Of a stretch of 64,000 bases of DNA, positions 9,878-19,596 are shown in pieces; the first letter of the stretch is position 1; the number at the start of each line of letters is the position of its first letter. Source of the DNA: BD2-11 sp965221785. Lineage in GTDB: Bacteria > Gemmatimonadota > Gemmatimonadetes > Longimicrobiales > Gaopeijiaceae. The translations under genes were made by a program, and so were the position numbers. The DNA lies in contig CBDCSR010000002.1 of NCBI GenBank assembly GCA_965221785.1, positions 310,001 through 374,000 of the forward strand, read 5' to 3'. The notes under the pieces are model-generated. The model worked only from the letters and a program-made list of their open reading frames with translations. It was not told the origin of the DNA and ran no database searches.

Positions 9878-11410
9878 ATGTTCGATCCCCTGAAGACCAA
9901 GATGAAAGTGCTCTTCTACGTCGCCCTCGCCTTCCTGGTCGGCGTGGGCGTCGCCTCGGGGATGGGATGGACGCAGGACGCGGTCGCAACCCCCGCGATC
10001 TCGGTCGCCCCGCAGGTCCCCGCGGAGGCGGTCCAGCCGGCGCGCGACCTGAGCGAGTCCTTCGTTCGGGTGGCGGAGGTGGTCACGCCCGCGGTCGTGA
10101 GCATCACGACCCGCCGCGTGGTGCGAGCCACCGCCAGCGACCCCTTCCGCAACTGGTTCGGCACACCGGACCCCGAGCCGCGCGGCGGCAGCGGCAGTGG
10201 ATTCCTGGTTTCGGGCGACGGCTACATCCTGACCAACAACCATGTCGTGGAGGACGCGGACGCCATCACGGTCCAGCTGGAGGACCGGCGCTCCTTCGAG
10301 GCGACTCTGGTCGGGGGTGATCCCACGACCGACGTAGCGGTGATCAAGGTGGAGGGCAGCAACCTGCCCACGCTCAGCCTGGGCGACTCCGACGGAGTGC
10401 GCGTAGGCGAGTGGGTGCTGGCGGTTGGTAATCCGGGGTTTCGGTCGGCCGGGGGACCGACTTCCTTCAACCACACGGTGACCGCCGGCATCGTCAGCTT
10501 CAAGGGTCGGCCGCTGGGCATCATCGGCAACGAGCTGCGCAACGACCCCGAGTCCGAGGCAGCCGCCCAATACGCGATCGAGGACTTCATCCAGACCGAC
10601 GCGGTCATCAATCCCGGCAATTCCGGGGGGCCGATGGTCAACCTCGAGGGGCAGGTGGTCGGCATCAATTCCGCGATCGCCAGCCAGTCCGGCTACTACC
10701 AGGGATACGGCTTCGCAATTCCGATCAGCCTCGCGCGCAGGGTGATGGAGGATCTGATCGAATACCGGGCGGTGCGGCGCGCCTTCCTGGGCGTGCAGAT
10801 CGGACCGGTGGGGCCCGAGGACGCCGAAGTCTACCAGCTGCCCGAAGTGAGCGGCGCGCTGGTTCAGGACATCACCGAGGGCACGGCAGCCGAGGACGCG
10901 GGGCTGCAGCCGCAGGACGTGATCGTCGCCATCGACGACGACCCCGTCGACTACTCGAACCAGCTGCAGCAGCTGGTGGCGCGCAAGCGGCCGGGAGACC
11001 GGGTGCGTATCGCGTACTACCGCGACGGCGAGCGGCAGGAAACCGAGGTCCGGCTGGGCGAGTCCCCGCTCAACGAGACCGCCACCGCGGCGGCGCCCGA
11101 GCGGACAACGCGTGCCGAGGAGAGGCTGGGGATCGAGGTCGTGGACAACAGCCCGGAGCTGGCCCGGCGCTATCAGTTCCGCATCGACGAGGGCGTGCTC
11201 ATCAGTGGCGTCACCCGCATGGGTCCCGCCGACCGACGCGGCGTCCAGGCCGGCGACCTGCTTGTACGCATCAACCGGCGGCAGGTGGAATCCGCGGATG
11301 AAGTCACGGAACTCCTGGCCGAGGTGGAGCCTGGGGAAATCGTGACACTGGTCCTCGCCAACCCGGTCACCGGCCGGCAGCGCTTCACCAACATCCGCAT
11401 GCCGGAGTGA
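9878..11410 (+). CDS. DegP/HtrA-like periplasmic serine protease with two PDZ domains
   Basis: The 510-residue product has an N-terminal membrane or signal segment (about residues 10-30), a trypsin-like domain and two PDZ domains. The catalytic triad is visible as His122 (TNNHVV), Asp152 (TTDVAVIKV) and Ser249 (INPGNSGGPMV). PDZ1 is around residues 300-385 (FLGVQIGPVGPEDAEVY) and PDZ2 around 410-505 (LGIEVVDNSPELARRYQF). HtrA-type proteases degrade or refold misfolded envelope proteins. The sequence does not decide between DegP, DegQ and DegS, though two PDZ domains favour DegP/DegQ. The start at 9878 is preceded by CAGGAGG. The 170 nt after dnaK suggest its own promoter or a loose co-transcript. 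Confidence 0.92.
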   Translation: MFDPLKTKMKVLFYVALAFLVGVGVASGMGWTQDAVATPAISVAPQVPAEAVQPARDLSESFVRVAEVVTPAVVSITTRRVVRATASDPFRNWFGTPDPEPRGGSGSGFLVSGDGYILTNNHVVEDADAITVQLEDRRSFEATLVGGDPTTDVAVIKVEGSNLPTLSLGDSDGVRVGEWVLAVGNPGFRSAGGPTSFNHTVTAGIVSFKGRPLGIIGNELRNDPESEAAAQYAIEDFIQTDAVINPGNSGGPMVNLEGQVVGINSAIASQSGYYQGYGFAIPISLARRVMEDLIEYRAVRRAFLGVQIGPVGPEDAEVYQLPEVSGALVQDITEGTAAEDAGLQPQDVIVAIDDDPVDYSNQLQQLVARKRPGDRVRIAYYRDGERQETEVRLGESPLNETATAAAPERTTRAEERLGIEVVDNSPELARRYQFRIDEGVLISGVTRMGPADRRGVQAGDLLVRINRRQVESADEVTELLAEVEPGEIVTLVLANPVTGRQRFTNIRMPE

Positions 11411-11449
11411 CCTGCTTGTTGTAGTCCAGCCGGCCGCTCGCTTATCTTT

Positions 11450-11477
11450 TTGAGTTTGTGCCAGCTTCGGGTATGCT
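11450..11477 (+). promoter_or_regulatory. Sigma-70-type promoter for tRNA-Leu
   Basis: TTGAGT (11450-11455) and TATGCT (11472-11477) are separated by 16 bp in a locally AT-richer stretch and lie 34 bp before the 5' end of the tRNA. A short hairpin GCGGAG/CTCCGC (11478-11494) sits at the expected start of the transcript. The assignment rests on consensus similarity and position only. Confidence 0.5.
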
Positions 11478-11511
11478 GCGGAGGAGAACTCCGCCCCGAC
11501 CCGGGCTCTCC

Positions 11512-11594
11512 GCGAAAGTGGCGGAATTGGTAGACGCGCGGGATTTAGGATCCCGTGGCCGCGGGCCGTGGGGGTTCGAGTCCCCCCTTTCGCA
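11512..11594 (+). tRNA. tRNA-Leu (anticodon UAG)
   Basis: This is a complete class II tRNA of 83 nt. The acceptor stem GCGAAAG pairs with CTTTCGC, with A as discriminator. The D arm has GG-TAGA, the anticodon stem CGGGA/TCCCG encloses the loop TTTAGGA with anticodon TAG at 11546-11548, the extra arm is long as expected for leucine, and the T arm carries GGTTCGAGTCC. CCA is not encoded. It reads CUN leucine codons, mainly CUA. It lies directly before the trigger factor gene and may share its transcript. Confidence 0.95.
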
Positions 11595-11619
11595 TCCTCT
11601 CCTGACCGGAGTCGCCGCC

Positions 11620-11640
11620 ATGACGAGCCTCGACCCTTGA
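11620..11640 (+). other. Six-codon mini-cistron (MTSLDP) overlapping the tig start
   Basis: An ATG at 11620 lies 8 nt after a GGAG motif (about 11608-11611) and opens six codons, MTSLDP, closed by a TGA at 11638-11640. That stop overlaps the proposed TTG start of trigger factor (11637-11639) in the TTGA arrangement typical of coupled genes here. It may be a leader cistron feeding ribosomes to a weak start. It could also be chance, or mark a sequencing frameshift that hides a longer trigger factor N terminus. Confidence 0.4.
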
Positions 11641-12899
11641 CCATCGATCCAAAGCGCCTGCGCGTATCCGTCACCGAAGGCGAGCGCTGGCGGCGCGAAC
11701 TCGCCATCACCGTTCCCGCCGACATCGTCGGGCGCGAACGCGCGCGTATCATGGGCGGCCTCTCCGGGCGCGTTCGCATGGCGGGCTTCCGCAAGGGCAG
11801 GATTCCGGCGAGAGTGCTCGAGCAGCGCTACGGACCGGCCGTCGAGCAGGAGACGCTGGAGAAGCTCCTCAACGAAGCGACCCGGGCGGCCATCCGGAGC
11901 GAGCAGCTGCGGCCCATCAGCGATCCCGAGGTGGGCGCGGTGCGGAGTGAGCCGGGCGAAGACCTCTTCTTCGAGATCTCGTTCGACGTCGAGCCCCGCA
12001 TCGAGATCGAGCGCAGCGGCGGGTTCGTGGTGGAGAGGCCGGCGGTCGAGGTCGGTCAGGCGGACATCGACGCGGTCCTGCTCCGCCTGCGCCAGCAGAA
12101 CGGCGCCTGGCGGCCGCTGGAGGACGGTTTCCCGGAAGCGGGCAACGCGGTTTCGGTGAGCATCCTGCAACTGGAGCAGGAGGACGCCGAAGCGAGGGAC
12201 TACGAGTTCATCCTGGGCGAAGGCGACGCGATTCCTGATGTGGAGCGCGCCATCGAGCAGCTGGAAGTGGGAACCGAGGGAGACTTCGTGGTCCGGTTCC
12301 CCGACGACTTTCCCAACGAGGAGCGCCGGGGGGAGGAAGAGCACCTGCGCATTCGGCTCGTGGGCCGCAAGGTTCTCGACCTTCCGGAACTGGACGACGA
12401 CTTCGCCGCCAGCCTTGAGTTCGCGAGCCTCGACGATCTCCAGGACAAGGTCCGGGCAGACCTGGAGCAGAACGCCGCGGGCCAGGCCGAACAGGTGGTG
12501 CGCGCGCGCCTCATGGAGTATGTGCTGGAGGCGAACTCCTTCGAAGCGCCGGACTCCATGGTGGACCGGTACCTGGAGGCGGTCGCCGGAGAAGGCCCTG
12601 AGGACACTCCGCCCGAGAAGGTGGAGGAGATGAAGGTCGCCCTCCGTCCGCGCGCGGAGAGGGCGGTTCGCACCATGCTGGCGGTGGAGAGCCTGGCCCG
12701 GGCCAACGACCTGGCCGCCAGCCCGCTCGAGGTGTCGGAACGGGTCGACGAGATCGCGCGCAGGAACGGCGTGCAGCCGGAGACCGTGGAGGCCGGGCTG
12801 CGCCGGAACGGGCGCATGGAGTCGCTGGAGCGCGAGATCACCGAAGGGAAGGTGTTCGAATTCCTTAAGCAGCAGTCCCAGATCATCCAGGCCGGCTGA
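11637..12899 (+). CDS. tig: Trigger factor, ribosome-associated chaperone
   Basis: The product is about 420 residues, close to the family norm of 430. It starts with the ribosome-binding domain, including the signature GFRKGRIPARVLEQRYG, which is the L23 docking loop. A divergent FKBP-like middle domain follows (about 150-240), then the helical C-terminal arms (DDDFAASLEFASLDDLQDKVRADL and onward). Trigger factor meets nascent chains at the ribosome exit. The start is uncertain: no ATG or GTG lies in frame before the conserved domain, so the TTG at 11637 is chosen, which places the stop of a six-codon mini-cistron across the start. clpP and clpX follow, the classic tig-clpP-clpX order. Confidence 0.9.
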   Translation: MTIDPKRLRVSVTEGERWRRELAITVPADIVGRERARIMGGLSGRVRMAGFRKGRIPARVLEQRYGPAVEQETLEKLLNEATRAAIRSEQLRPISDPEVGAVRSEPGEDLFFEISFDVEPRIEIERSGGFVVERPAVEVGQADIDAVLLRLRQQNGAWRPLEDGFPEAGNAVSVSILQLEQEDAEARDYEFILGEGDAIPDVERAIEQLEVGTEGDFVVRFPDDFPNEERRGEEEHLRIRLVGRKVLDLPELDDDFAASLEFASLDDLQDKVRADLEQNAAGQAEQVVRARLMEYVLEANSFEAPDSMVDRYLEAVAGEGPEDTPPEKVEEMKVALRPRAERAVRTMLAVESLARANDLAASPLEVSERVDEIARRNGVQPETVEAGLRRNGRMESLEREITEGKVFEFLKQQSQIIQAG

Positions 12900-12925
12900 G
12901 CCGGACCAGGGGAGAACGAAGACCC

Positions 12926-13546
12926 ATGCCTGTTTTTCCTCCGTACGTCATCGAGCGGACGAGCCGCGGCGAACGAAGCTACGACATCTTCAGCCGCCTG
13001 TTGATGGACCGCATCGTCTTCCTGGGCTCGCATATCGACGACAATGTGGCCAATGTCATTCTGGCTCAGCTTCTCTTTCTGGACGCGGAGGATCCCGAGC
13101 GGGACATCTATCTGTACATCAATTCACCGGGCGGGAGCGTCTATGCCGGACTCGCCATCTTCGACACCATGCAGCACCTGCGGGCGCCGGTCTCCACCTA
13201 CTGCGTGGGCATGGCGGCTTCGATGGCCGCGATCCTGGTGGCCGCGGGCGCGCCCGGAAAACGCAGCGCCCTGCCCAACTCGCGCATCATGATCCACCAG
13301 CCGTCCACGGGGGCGCAGGGAACCGCGGCCGACATCGAGATCGCCGCCCGCGAGGTGCTCGACATCCGCGAGCGGCTGAACGGCATCCTCGCCGACTGCA
13401 CCGGGCAGCCGATGGACAAGATCGCGCAGGACGTGGACCGCGACCGCTTCATGAGCCCCGACGAAGCGCGCGAGTACGGCCTGATCGACCGGGTGCTGGT
13501 CGGCCGGGAAGAAGAAAACGCCAGGGGCGTGCGCCTTGAGGAATAG
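12926..13546 (+). CDS. clpP: ATP-dependent Clp protease proteolytic subunit
   Basis: This 206-residue serine peptidase is the barrel component of ClpXP. The catalytic triad is visible: Ser99 (GMAASMAA), His124 (MIHQPS) and Asp173 (DRDRFMS). Other family features include the oxyanion loop INSPGGSVYAGLAIFDTM and the N-terminal YVIERTSRGERSYDIFSRLL. A GGGAGAAC ribosome site precedes the ATG. It lies 26 nt after trigger factor and 42 nt before clpX, so the three are probably one operon. Confidence 0.97.
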   Translation: MPVFPPYVIERTSRGERSYDIFSRLLMDRIVFLGSHIDDNVANVILAQLLFLDAEDPERDIYLYINSPGGSVYAGLAIFDTMQHLRAPVSTYCVGMAASMAAILVAAGAPGKRSALPNSRIMIHQPSTGAQGTAADIEIAAREVLDIRERLNGILADCTGQPMDKIAQDVDRDRFMSPDEAREYGLIDRVLVGREEENARGVRLEE

Positions 13547-13588
13547 AACTCCAGCCGGATCCTGACACCCGCTTCACCGAGCAGACCC

Positions 13589-14842
13589 GTGCCCACGACC
13601 AGCGACAAGTTTCCCCGCTGCAGCTTCTGCGGAAAGACCAAGGACTCCGTCAAGAAGTTCATCTCCGGGCCCTCGGTCTACATCTGCAACGAGTGCATCT
13701 CGCTCTGTAACGAGATCCTCGCGGAGGAGGAGGAGCGGGAGGCGGTGTCCGTGGTGGTCCCCTCCATGGTGCCCGCGGAGATCAAGGCGAACCTGGACCA
13801 GTACGTGATCGGGCAGGAGGAGGCTAAGCGGGCGCTGTCCGTCGCGGTCTACAACCACTACAAGCGGGTAAACCACCAGGGGCAGATCGACGACGTCGAG
13901 ATCGACAAGGCGAACATCCTCCTGGTCGGGCCCACGGGCGTCGGCAAGACGCTGCTGGCGCAGACGCTCGCGCGCATCCTGAAGGTGCCCTTCACCATCG
14001 CCGATGCGACCACGCTGACCGAGGCGGGCTACGTGGGCGAGGATGTGGAGAACATCCTCGTGCGCCTGCTTCAGGCCAGCGACTTCAACATCACGGCATG
14101 CGAGCGCGGGATCGTCTACGTCGACGAACTCGACAAGATCGCGCGCAAGTCCGAGAACCCCTCGATCACCCGGGACGTCTCGGGCGAGGGCGTGCAGCAG
14201 GCGCTGCTGAAGATCCTCGAAGGCACCGTTGCCAGCGTGCCCCCCCAGGGCGGACGCAAGCATCCGCAGCAGGAGTATCTGCAGGTCGATACCCGCAACA
14301 TCCTCTTCATCTGCGGCGGCGCCTTCGACGGGCTGGAGGAAATCGTCGAGCAGCGCATCGGCCAGCGGCGCATCGGCTTCGGCAAGAGCTCCCCGGAAGG
14401 CGCCGGCGACCACCCGAACCGCGACGAGCTGGTCAGGCTGGTCGAGCCCGAGGACCTGCAGCGCTACGGGCTCATCCCCGAGCTGGTGGGGCGGCTGCCG
14501 GTCTCCGTGGGCCTGTCGGAGCTCGACGAGGACGACCTGGTGCGCATCCTCGAAGAGCCCAGGAACGCCCTGGTCAAGCAGTACCGAAAGATGTTCGAGC
14601 TGGAGGGCGTGGGGATCACATTCGATCGCCAGGCGCTGCGCGAGGTGGCGAGGAAGGCTGCCGACCGGGGCACCGGAGCGCGGGGCCTGAGGGCGGTGCT
14701 CGAGGAAGTGATGCAGGACGTGATGTTCGAGGTACCGTCGCGGCACGACGTGCGCGAGGTGGTGATCACGGTCGAGTCGGTCGCCTCGGGGACCCGCCCT
14801 CTGCTGGTGCTCGAGGCCGAGCGGCAACAGAGGGAAGCCTGA
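13589..14842 (+). CDS. clpX: ATP-dependent Clp protease ATP-binding subunit ClpX
   Basis: ClpX unfolds tagged substrates and threads them into ClpP. The 417-residue protein has the N-terminal C4 zinc-binding domain (Cys11, 14, 33, 36), Walker A GPTGVGKT at 114-121, Walker B IVYVDELDKI, the pore loop around AGYVGEDVENIL and the C-terminal small domain with GARGLRAVLEEVM. It starts with GTG at 13589. Length and motif order are those of a standard ClpX. Confidence 0.97.
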   Translation: MPTTSDKFPRCSFCGKTKDSVKKFISGPSVYICNECISLCNEILAEEEEREAVSVVVPSMVPAEIKANLDQYVIGQEEAKRALSVAVYNHYKRVNHQGQIDDVEIDKANILLVGPTGVGKTLLAQTLARILKVPFTIADATTLTEAGYVGEDVENILVRLLQASDFNITACERGIVYVDELDKIARKSENPSITRDVSGEGVQQALLKILEGTVASVPPQGGRKHPQQEYLQVDTRNILFICGGAFDGLEEIVEQRIGQRRIGFGKSSPEGAGDHPNRDELVRLVEPEDLQRYGLIPELVGRLPVSVGLSELDEDDLVRILEEPRNALVKQYRKMFELEGVGITFDRQALREVARKAADRGTGARGLRAVLEEVMQDVMFEVPSRHDVREVVITVESVASGTRPLLVLEAERQQREA

Positions 14843-14922
14843 GCGGCGCGATGCGCGCGCTCACCCCGGCGTAGCGGGTTCGGCCGCGGCGGCGTCGACC
14901 GGCGTTTCAAACCGCGAGAACC

Positions 14923-15519
14923 ATGATCATTCGCAGCGTCGAGTTCGCGGGCAGCCACGTCGATCCCGCCATATCGATCGCGCCCGAGCTTCCCCACGTC
15001 GCCTTCTGGGGCCGTTCCAACGTGGGCAAGTCGTCGCTCATCAATCTCCTGCTGAGGCGCACGCGCAAGAAGGTGGCGCGGGTGTCGGCGCGCCCGGGGA
15101 AGACCCAGACGCTCAACTTCTATATCGTCAACCGCCGCTTCGTGCTGGTCGATCTTCCGGGCTTCGGCTACGCGAAGGTATCGCGCACGCTGCGCGAGAG
15201 CTGGCAGCGGCTGGTGCGCGACTACCTGAAGCGAAGTCGCGAGCTGGCCGGGGTGGTGCTCCTGCTCGACGCCCGCCGCGATCCGGCGCCCGCGGACCTC
15301 GCCGCGGTCGAGTTGCTGGGTGAGGTCGGCTTGCCCGCCCTGATCGTAGTCACCAAGATCGACAAGACGCGAAAGAGCGTCCGGGAGCAGCGGATCGCGC
15401 GCCTGCGCGAGCAGCTTGCGGTGTCGAAGGACCAGTTGGTGGTGTCCTCAGCGCGCACCGGCGAGGGGCGGGACGAGCTCCTCGGCGCGATCGGGGGTCT
15501 GCTGGAGGCCGGGAACTGA
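14923..15519 (+). CDS. engB: Ribosome biogenesis GTPase EngB/YsxC
   Basis: This 198-residue TrmE-Era-EngA-EngB-type GTPase has G1 GRSNVGKSS, a G2 region at GKTQTLNFY, G3 DLPGFG, G4 TKID and a G5-like SSARTGEG. EngB is needed for 50S subunit assembly. The ATG at 14923 leads straight into the usual N-terminal strand (FAGSHVDP). It lies 80 nt after clpX, in the same direction, and probably belongs to the tig-clpP-clpX transcript, a linkage seen in many bacteria. Confidence 0.94.
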   Translation: MIIRSVEFAGSHVDPAISIAPELPHVAFWGRSNVGKSSLINLLLRRTRKKVARVSARPGKTQTLNFYIVNRRFVLVDLPGFGYAKVSRTLRESWQRLVRDYLKRSRELAGVVLLLDARRDPAPADLAAVELLGEVGLPALIVVTKIDKTRKSVREQRIARLREQLAVSKDQLVVSSARTGEGRDELLGAIGGLLEAGN

Positions 15520-15570
15520 GACCCGCGCCGGGCGGACGCCCATGTGGGCTCAGGGCAGGAGGACAATTCC

Positions 15571-16182
15571 ATGCGCGACCAGGATATGGCAACCTTCGCC
15601 CGTCGCTGGATCCTGGCGCTGGCGTGCCTTGCCGTGCCGGCGCCAGCCGGCGCGCAGGAGCCCGATGAGGAAGACCTGGTTCCGGCCGGGTTCGGGACCC
15701 TGCTGCAGGACGAGGTCTCGCTCTCGCTCCGGTCCGAGGACCTGTTGATCAAGGCCACCCCGCTCGCCGAGGAGGTGACGCGGCTCACGGCGCCGGACAC
15801 CTACGCCCGGCTCTCGGCGCTGGCCGGCGCGCACCGCGAGACGCTCGAATTCCAGACGCGGTCGACCGACCCGGTACTCTTCCTGGTGTCGGTGTTCAGC
15901 TACCAGCCCGACGTCACCTACCAGCCCGAGGACATCAACATCGTCAACCAGGGGATTCGCGAGCGGCCGCTGGCCATCCAGGCGATCACCCCGGGATGGG
16001 GCGTACAGCGGCTGGACCAGCAGGAAACGCAGATGGCGATCTACGCCTTCAGCCCCTTCATCAACCTCGATCTCGACCTCGAGATCGAGTACCGGGACGC
16101 GCGCAACGCCGGCTGGCAGCGGATTCTGACCGTGCTTGAAGCCGAGCGCGCGAAGGTGCGGGCGCGAGCGGGGGGCAGGTAG
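15571..16182 (+). CDS. Exported protein of unknown function
   Basis: The 203-residue product has a Sec-type signal peptide (FARRWILALACLAVPAPAGAQ) and no lipobox. The mature part begins with an acidic stretch (EPDEEDLVPAG). It then has a mixed region with LFLVSVFSYQPDVTYQPEDINIVNQG and ends with alternating hydrophobic/acidic residues (INLDLDLEIEYRDAR) and a basic tail. I recognise no family. It resembles small periplasmic or outer-membrane-associated proteins with an immunoglobulin-like fold, but that is only an impression. A GCAGGAGGA ribosome site lies 8 nt before the ATG at 15571. It follows engB by 51 nt and converges on the sigma-54 regulator gene. Confidence 0.72.
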   Translation: MRDQDMATFARRWILALACLAVPAPAGAQEPDEEDLVPAGFGTLLQDEVSLSLRSEDLLIKATPLAEEVTRLTAPDTYARLSALAGAHRETLEFQTRSTDPVLFLVSVFSYQPDVTYQPEDINIVNQGIRERPLAIQAITPGWGVQRLDQQETQMAIYAFSPFINLDLDLEIEYRDARNAGWQRILTVLEAERAKVRARAGGR

Positions 16183-16227
16183 CCCGCGCGCAACGCGGCC
16201 GGAGGCGACGCGACGCGGGCAGCGGCG

Positions 16228-17897
<1,670 letters not shown>

Positions 17898-17901
<4 letters not shown>

Positions 17902-18431
17902 GGGGTGGCGGGGCTGCGGGGAGCGTGTGACACGGAGGTGCCGCGCGACAGCTCGACGGCGTGTTCGAGAACGGGGTCGAGGACCGCCAGCCCGTCGCGC
18001 ACGCCGCCGGTGTTGCCGGGGAAGTTGACGATGACCGTGCCCCCCCGGAAGCCGGCCACGCCCCGCGACAGGTTCGAGTAGGGGGTCTTGAGCGCCCCCC
18101 GCGCCCGGAGCGCCTCGGCGAGGCCCGGTGCCTCCCCGTCGAGCACCGCGCGGGTGGCCTCGGGGGTGACGTCGCGGGCGGTGAAGCCGGTTCCCCCGGT
18201 GGTGAGGATCACGTCCGCGTCCACGCGGTCGGCCCAGTCGAGCAGCACCGGCACGATGGCGGCGGTCTCGTCCGGGACGACCGCGCGCGCGACCACCTCG
18301 TACCCGCGCGCCCGGCACCACGACTCGATCGCGTCCCCGCTGGTGTCGGCGCGCTCACCCCGGGCGCCGAGGTCGCTGGCGGTCAGGATCGCCACGGTCA
18401 TGGGGCGGGGGGTTGTGGGGTCGCCGGTCAC
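17898..18431 (-). CDS. MogA/MoaB-type molybdopterin adenylyltransferase-like protein
   Basis: The 177-residue MoCF-domain protein has the family features: an N-terminal VAILTASDLGARGERADTSG, the VPDETAAIVPVLLDWAD helix, the molybdopterin-binding DVILTTGGTGFTARDVTPEATRAVLD signature and FPGNTGGVRDGL near the end. Such enzymes adenylate molybdopterin (MogA) or are the MoaB paralogue. GTG 18431 is chosen because a GGAGG lies 8 nt upstream; the alternative ATG 18401 has no ribosome site. It is 19 nt after gcvT and overlaps the sigma-54 activator by 4 nt. No other molybdenum cofactor gene is nearby, so the pairing with a regulator is unexplained. Confidence 0.87.
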
Positions 18432-18450
18432 CTCATGGGCCTCCGTCTGG

Positions 18451-19560
18451 TCAGCGCCGGATCGAGCCGTCGCGGTAGAAGGGGGGGCGCGCCACCTCGG
18501 CGGGAACATCCGACCGGCGGATGCGCACGGCCACCTGCGTGCCGGGGGAGGCAAGAGGGGTGGGGAGGTATCCCATCGCGATCCCCTCCCCCAGCGACGG
18601 GCTCACCGTGCCGCTGGTGAGGGTTCCCGCGACCTCGCCTTCCGCGACGATCCCGTAGCCGGGCCGCGGGAAGCCGCGTTCCAGCAGACGCAGCCCCACG
18701 AGGCGGCGCGGGATTCCCTCGGCCTTCTGGCGCACCAGCGCCTCGCGGCCCGAGAAGTCGCCCTTCCCCGGCTTCACCACCCAGCCCAGCCCCGACTCGA
18801 GCGCGCTGTGCTCCTCGTCCAGATCGTTCCCGTAGAGGGCGTAGCCCATCTCCAGCCGCAGGGAGTCCCGGGCGCCCAGGCCGGCGGGTTCCAGGCCCTG
18901 TTCGGCCCCGGCTTCGAGCAGCGCGCGCCAGACGCCCGCCGCAGCGCCGGCTTCCAGATACAGCTCGAAGCCGTCCTCCCCGGTATACCCCGTGCGCGCC
19001 ACCAGCGCCGGGACTCCGGCGACATCGCCGGTGGTGAAGCGGTAGTAGCCCACCGCCTCCAGATCAGCGCCGGTGATCCCGGCGAGGATGCCCGCGGCCG
19101 AGGGCCCCTGCAGCGCCAGGAGGGCGGTGCGGTCGGAGACATCGCGCACCGAGCAGTCGAAGCGGGACGCGTGCCCCGTCACCCACGCCCAGTCCTTGTC
19201 GCGGTTGGCCGCGTTGACCACCAGCAGGTAGCGGTCCTCGAAGCGATAGACCAGCAGGTCGTCCAGCACGCATCCCGTCTCGTCGCAAAATGCGGAGTAC
19301 TGCGCCTGCCCCACCTCCATGCGGCCGGCGTCGTTGGTGGTCAGCCACTGCACCAGGTCCAGGGCTTCCGCGCCCCGCACCTCGAATTCCCCCATGTGCG
19401 AGACATCGAAGACACCCGCACGCTCGCGCACCGCGGCGTGCTCCGCCCGGATACCCCGGCTGTACTGCACCGGCATCTCGTAGCCGGCAAAGGGCACCAT
19501 CCTGCCGCCGGCGCGCAGGTGTTCCCCGTGGAGCGGGGTGCGCGCGAGCCCGGCGCTCAT
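18451..19560 (-). CDS. gcvT: Glycine cleavage system T protein (aminomethyltransferase)
   Basis: GcvT moves the aminomethyl group from H-protein lipoate to tetrahydrofolate, releasing ammonia and 5,10-methylene-THF. The 369-residue product begins with the typical LARTPLHGEHLRAGGRMVPFAGYEMPVQYSRGI. It continues with GVFDVSHMGEFEVRG, QYSAFCDETGCVLDDLLVYR, the folate-site TGYTGEDGFELYL and the C-terminal GTVSPSLGEGIAMGYL. ATG 19560 has GGGAAGA 8 nt upstream; ATG 19569 and GTG 19590 are alternatives. gcvH and gcvP are not in the window. It follows argF by 36 nt in the same direction. Confidence 0.93.
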   Translation of the reverse strand: MSAGLARTPLHGEHLRAGGRMVPFAGYEMPVQYSRGIRAEHAAVRERAGVFDVSHMGEFEVRGAEALDLVQWLTTNDAGRMEVGQAQYSAFCDETGCVLDDLLVYRFEDRYLLVVNAANRDKDWAWVTGHASRFDCSVRDVSDRTALLALQGPSAAGILAGITGADLEAVGYYRFTTGDVAGVPALVARTGYTGEDGFELYLEAGAAAGVWRALLEAGAEQGLEPAGLGARDSLRLEMGYALYGNDLDEEHSALESGLGWVVKPGKGDFSGREALVRQKAEGIPRRLVGLRLLERGFPRPGYGIVAEGEVAGTLTSGTVSPSLGEGIAMGYLPTPLASPGTQVAVRIRRSDVPAEVARPPFYRDGSIRR

Positions 19561-19596
19561 GGGGTCCATCTTCCCGCCACAGACTCCCACCTCTGT

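Noticed and set aside
11458..11640. A 60-codon open frame covering the tRNA-Leu gene
   Set aside because: It runs through the tRNA sequence and lacks a ribosome site; only its last six codons, from ATG 11620, have translation signals.
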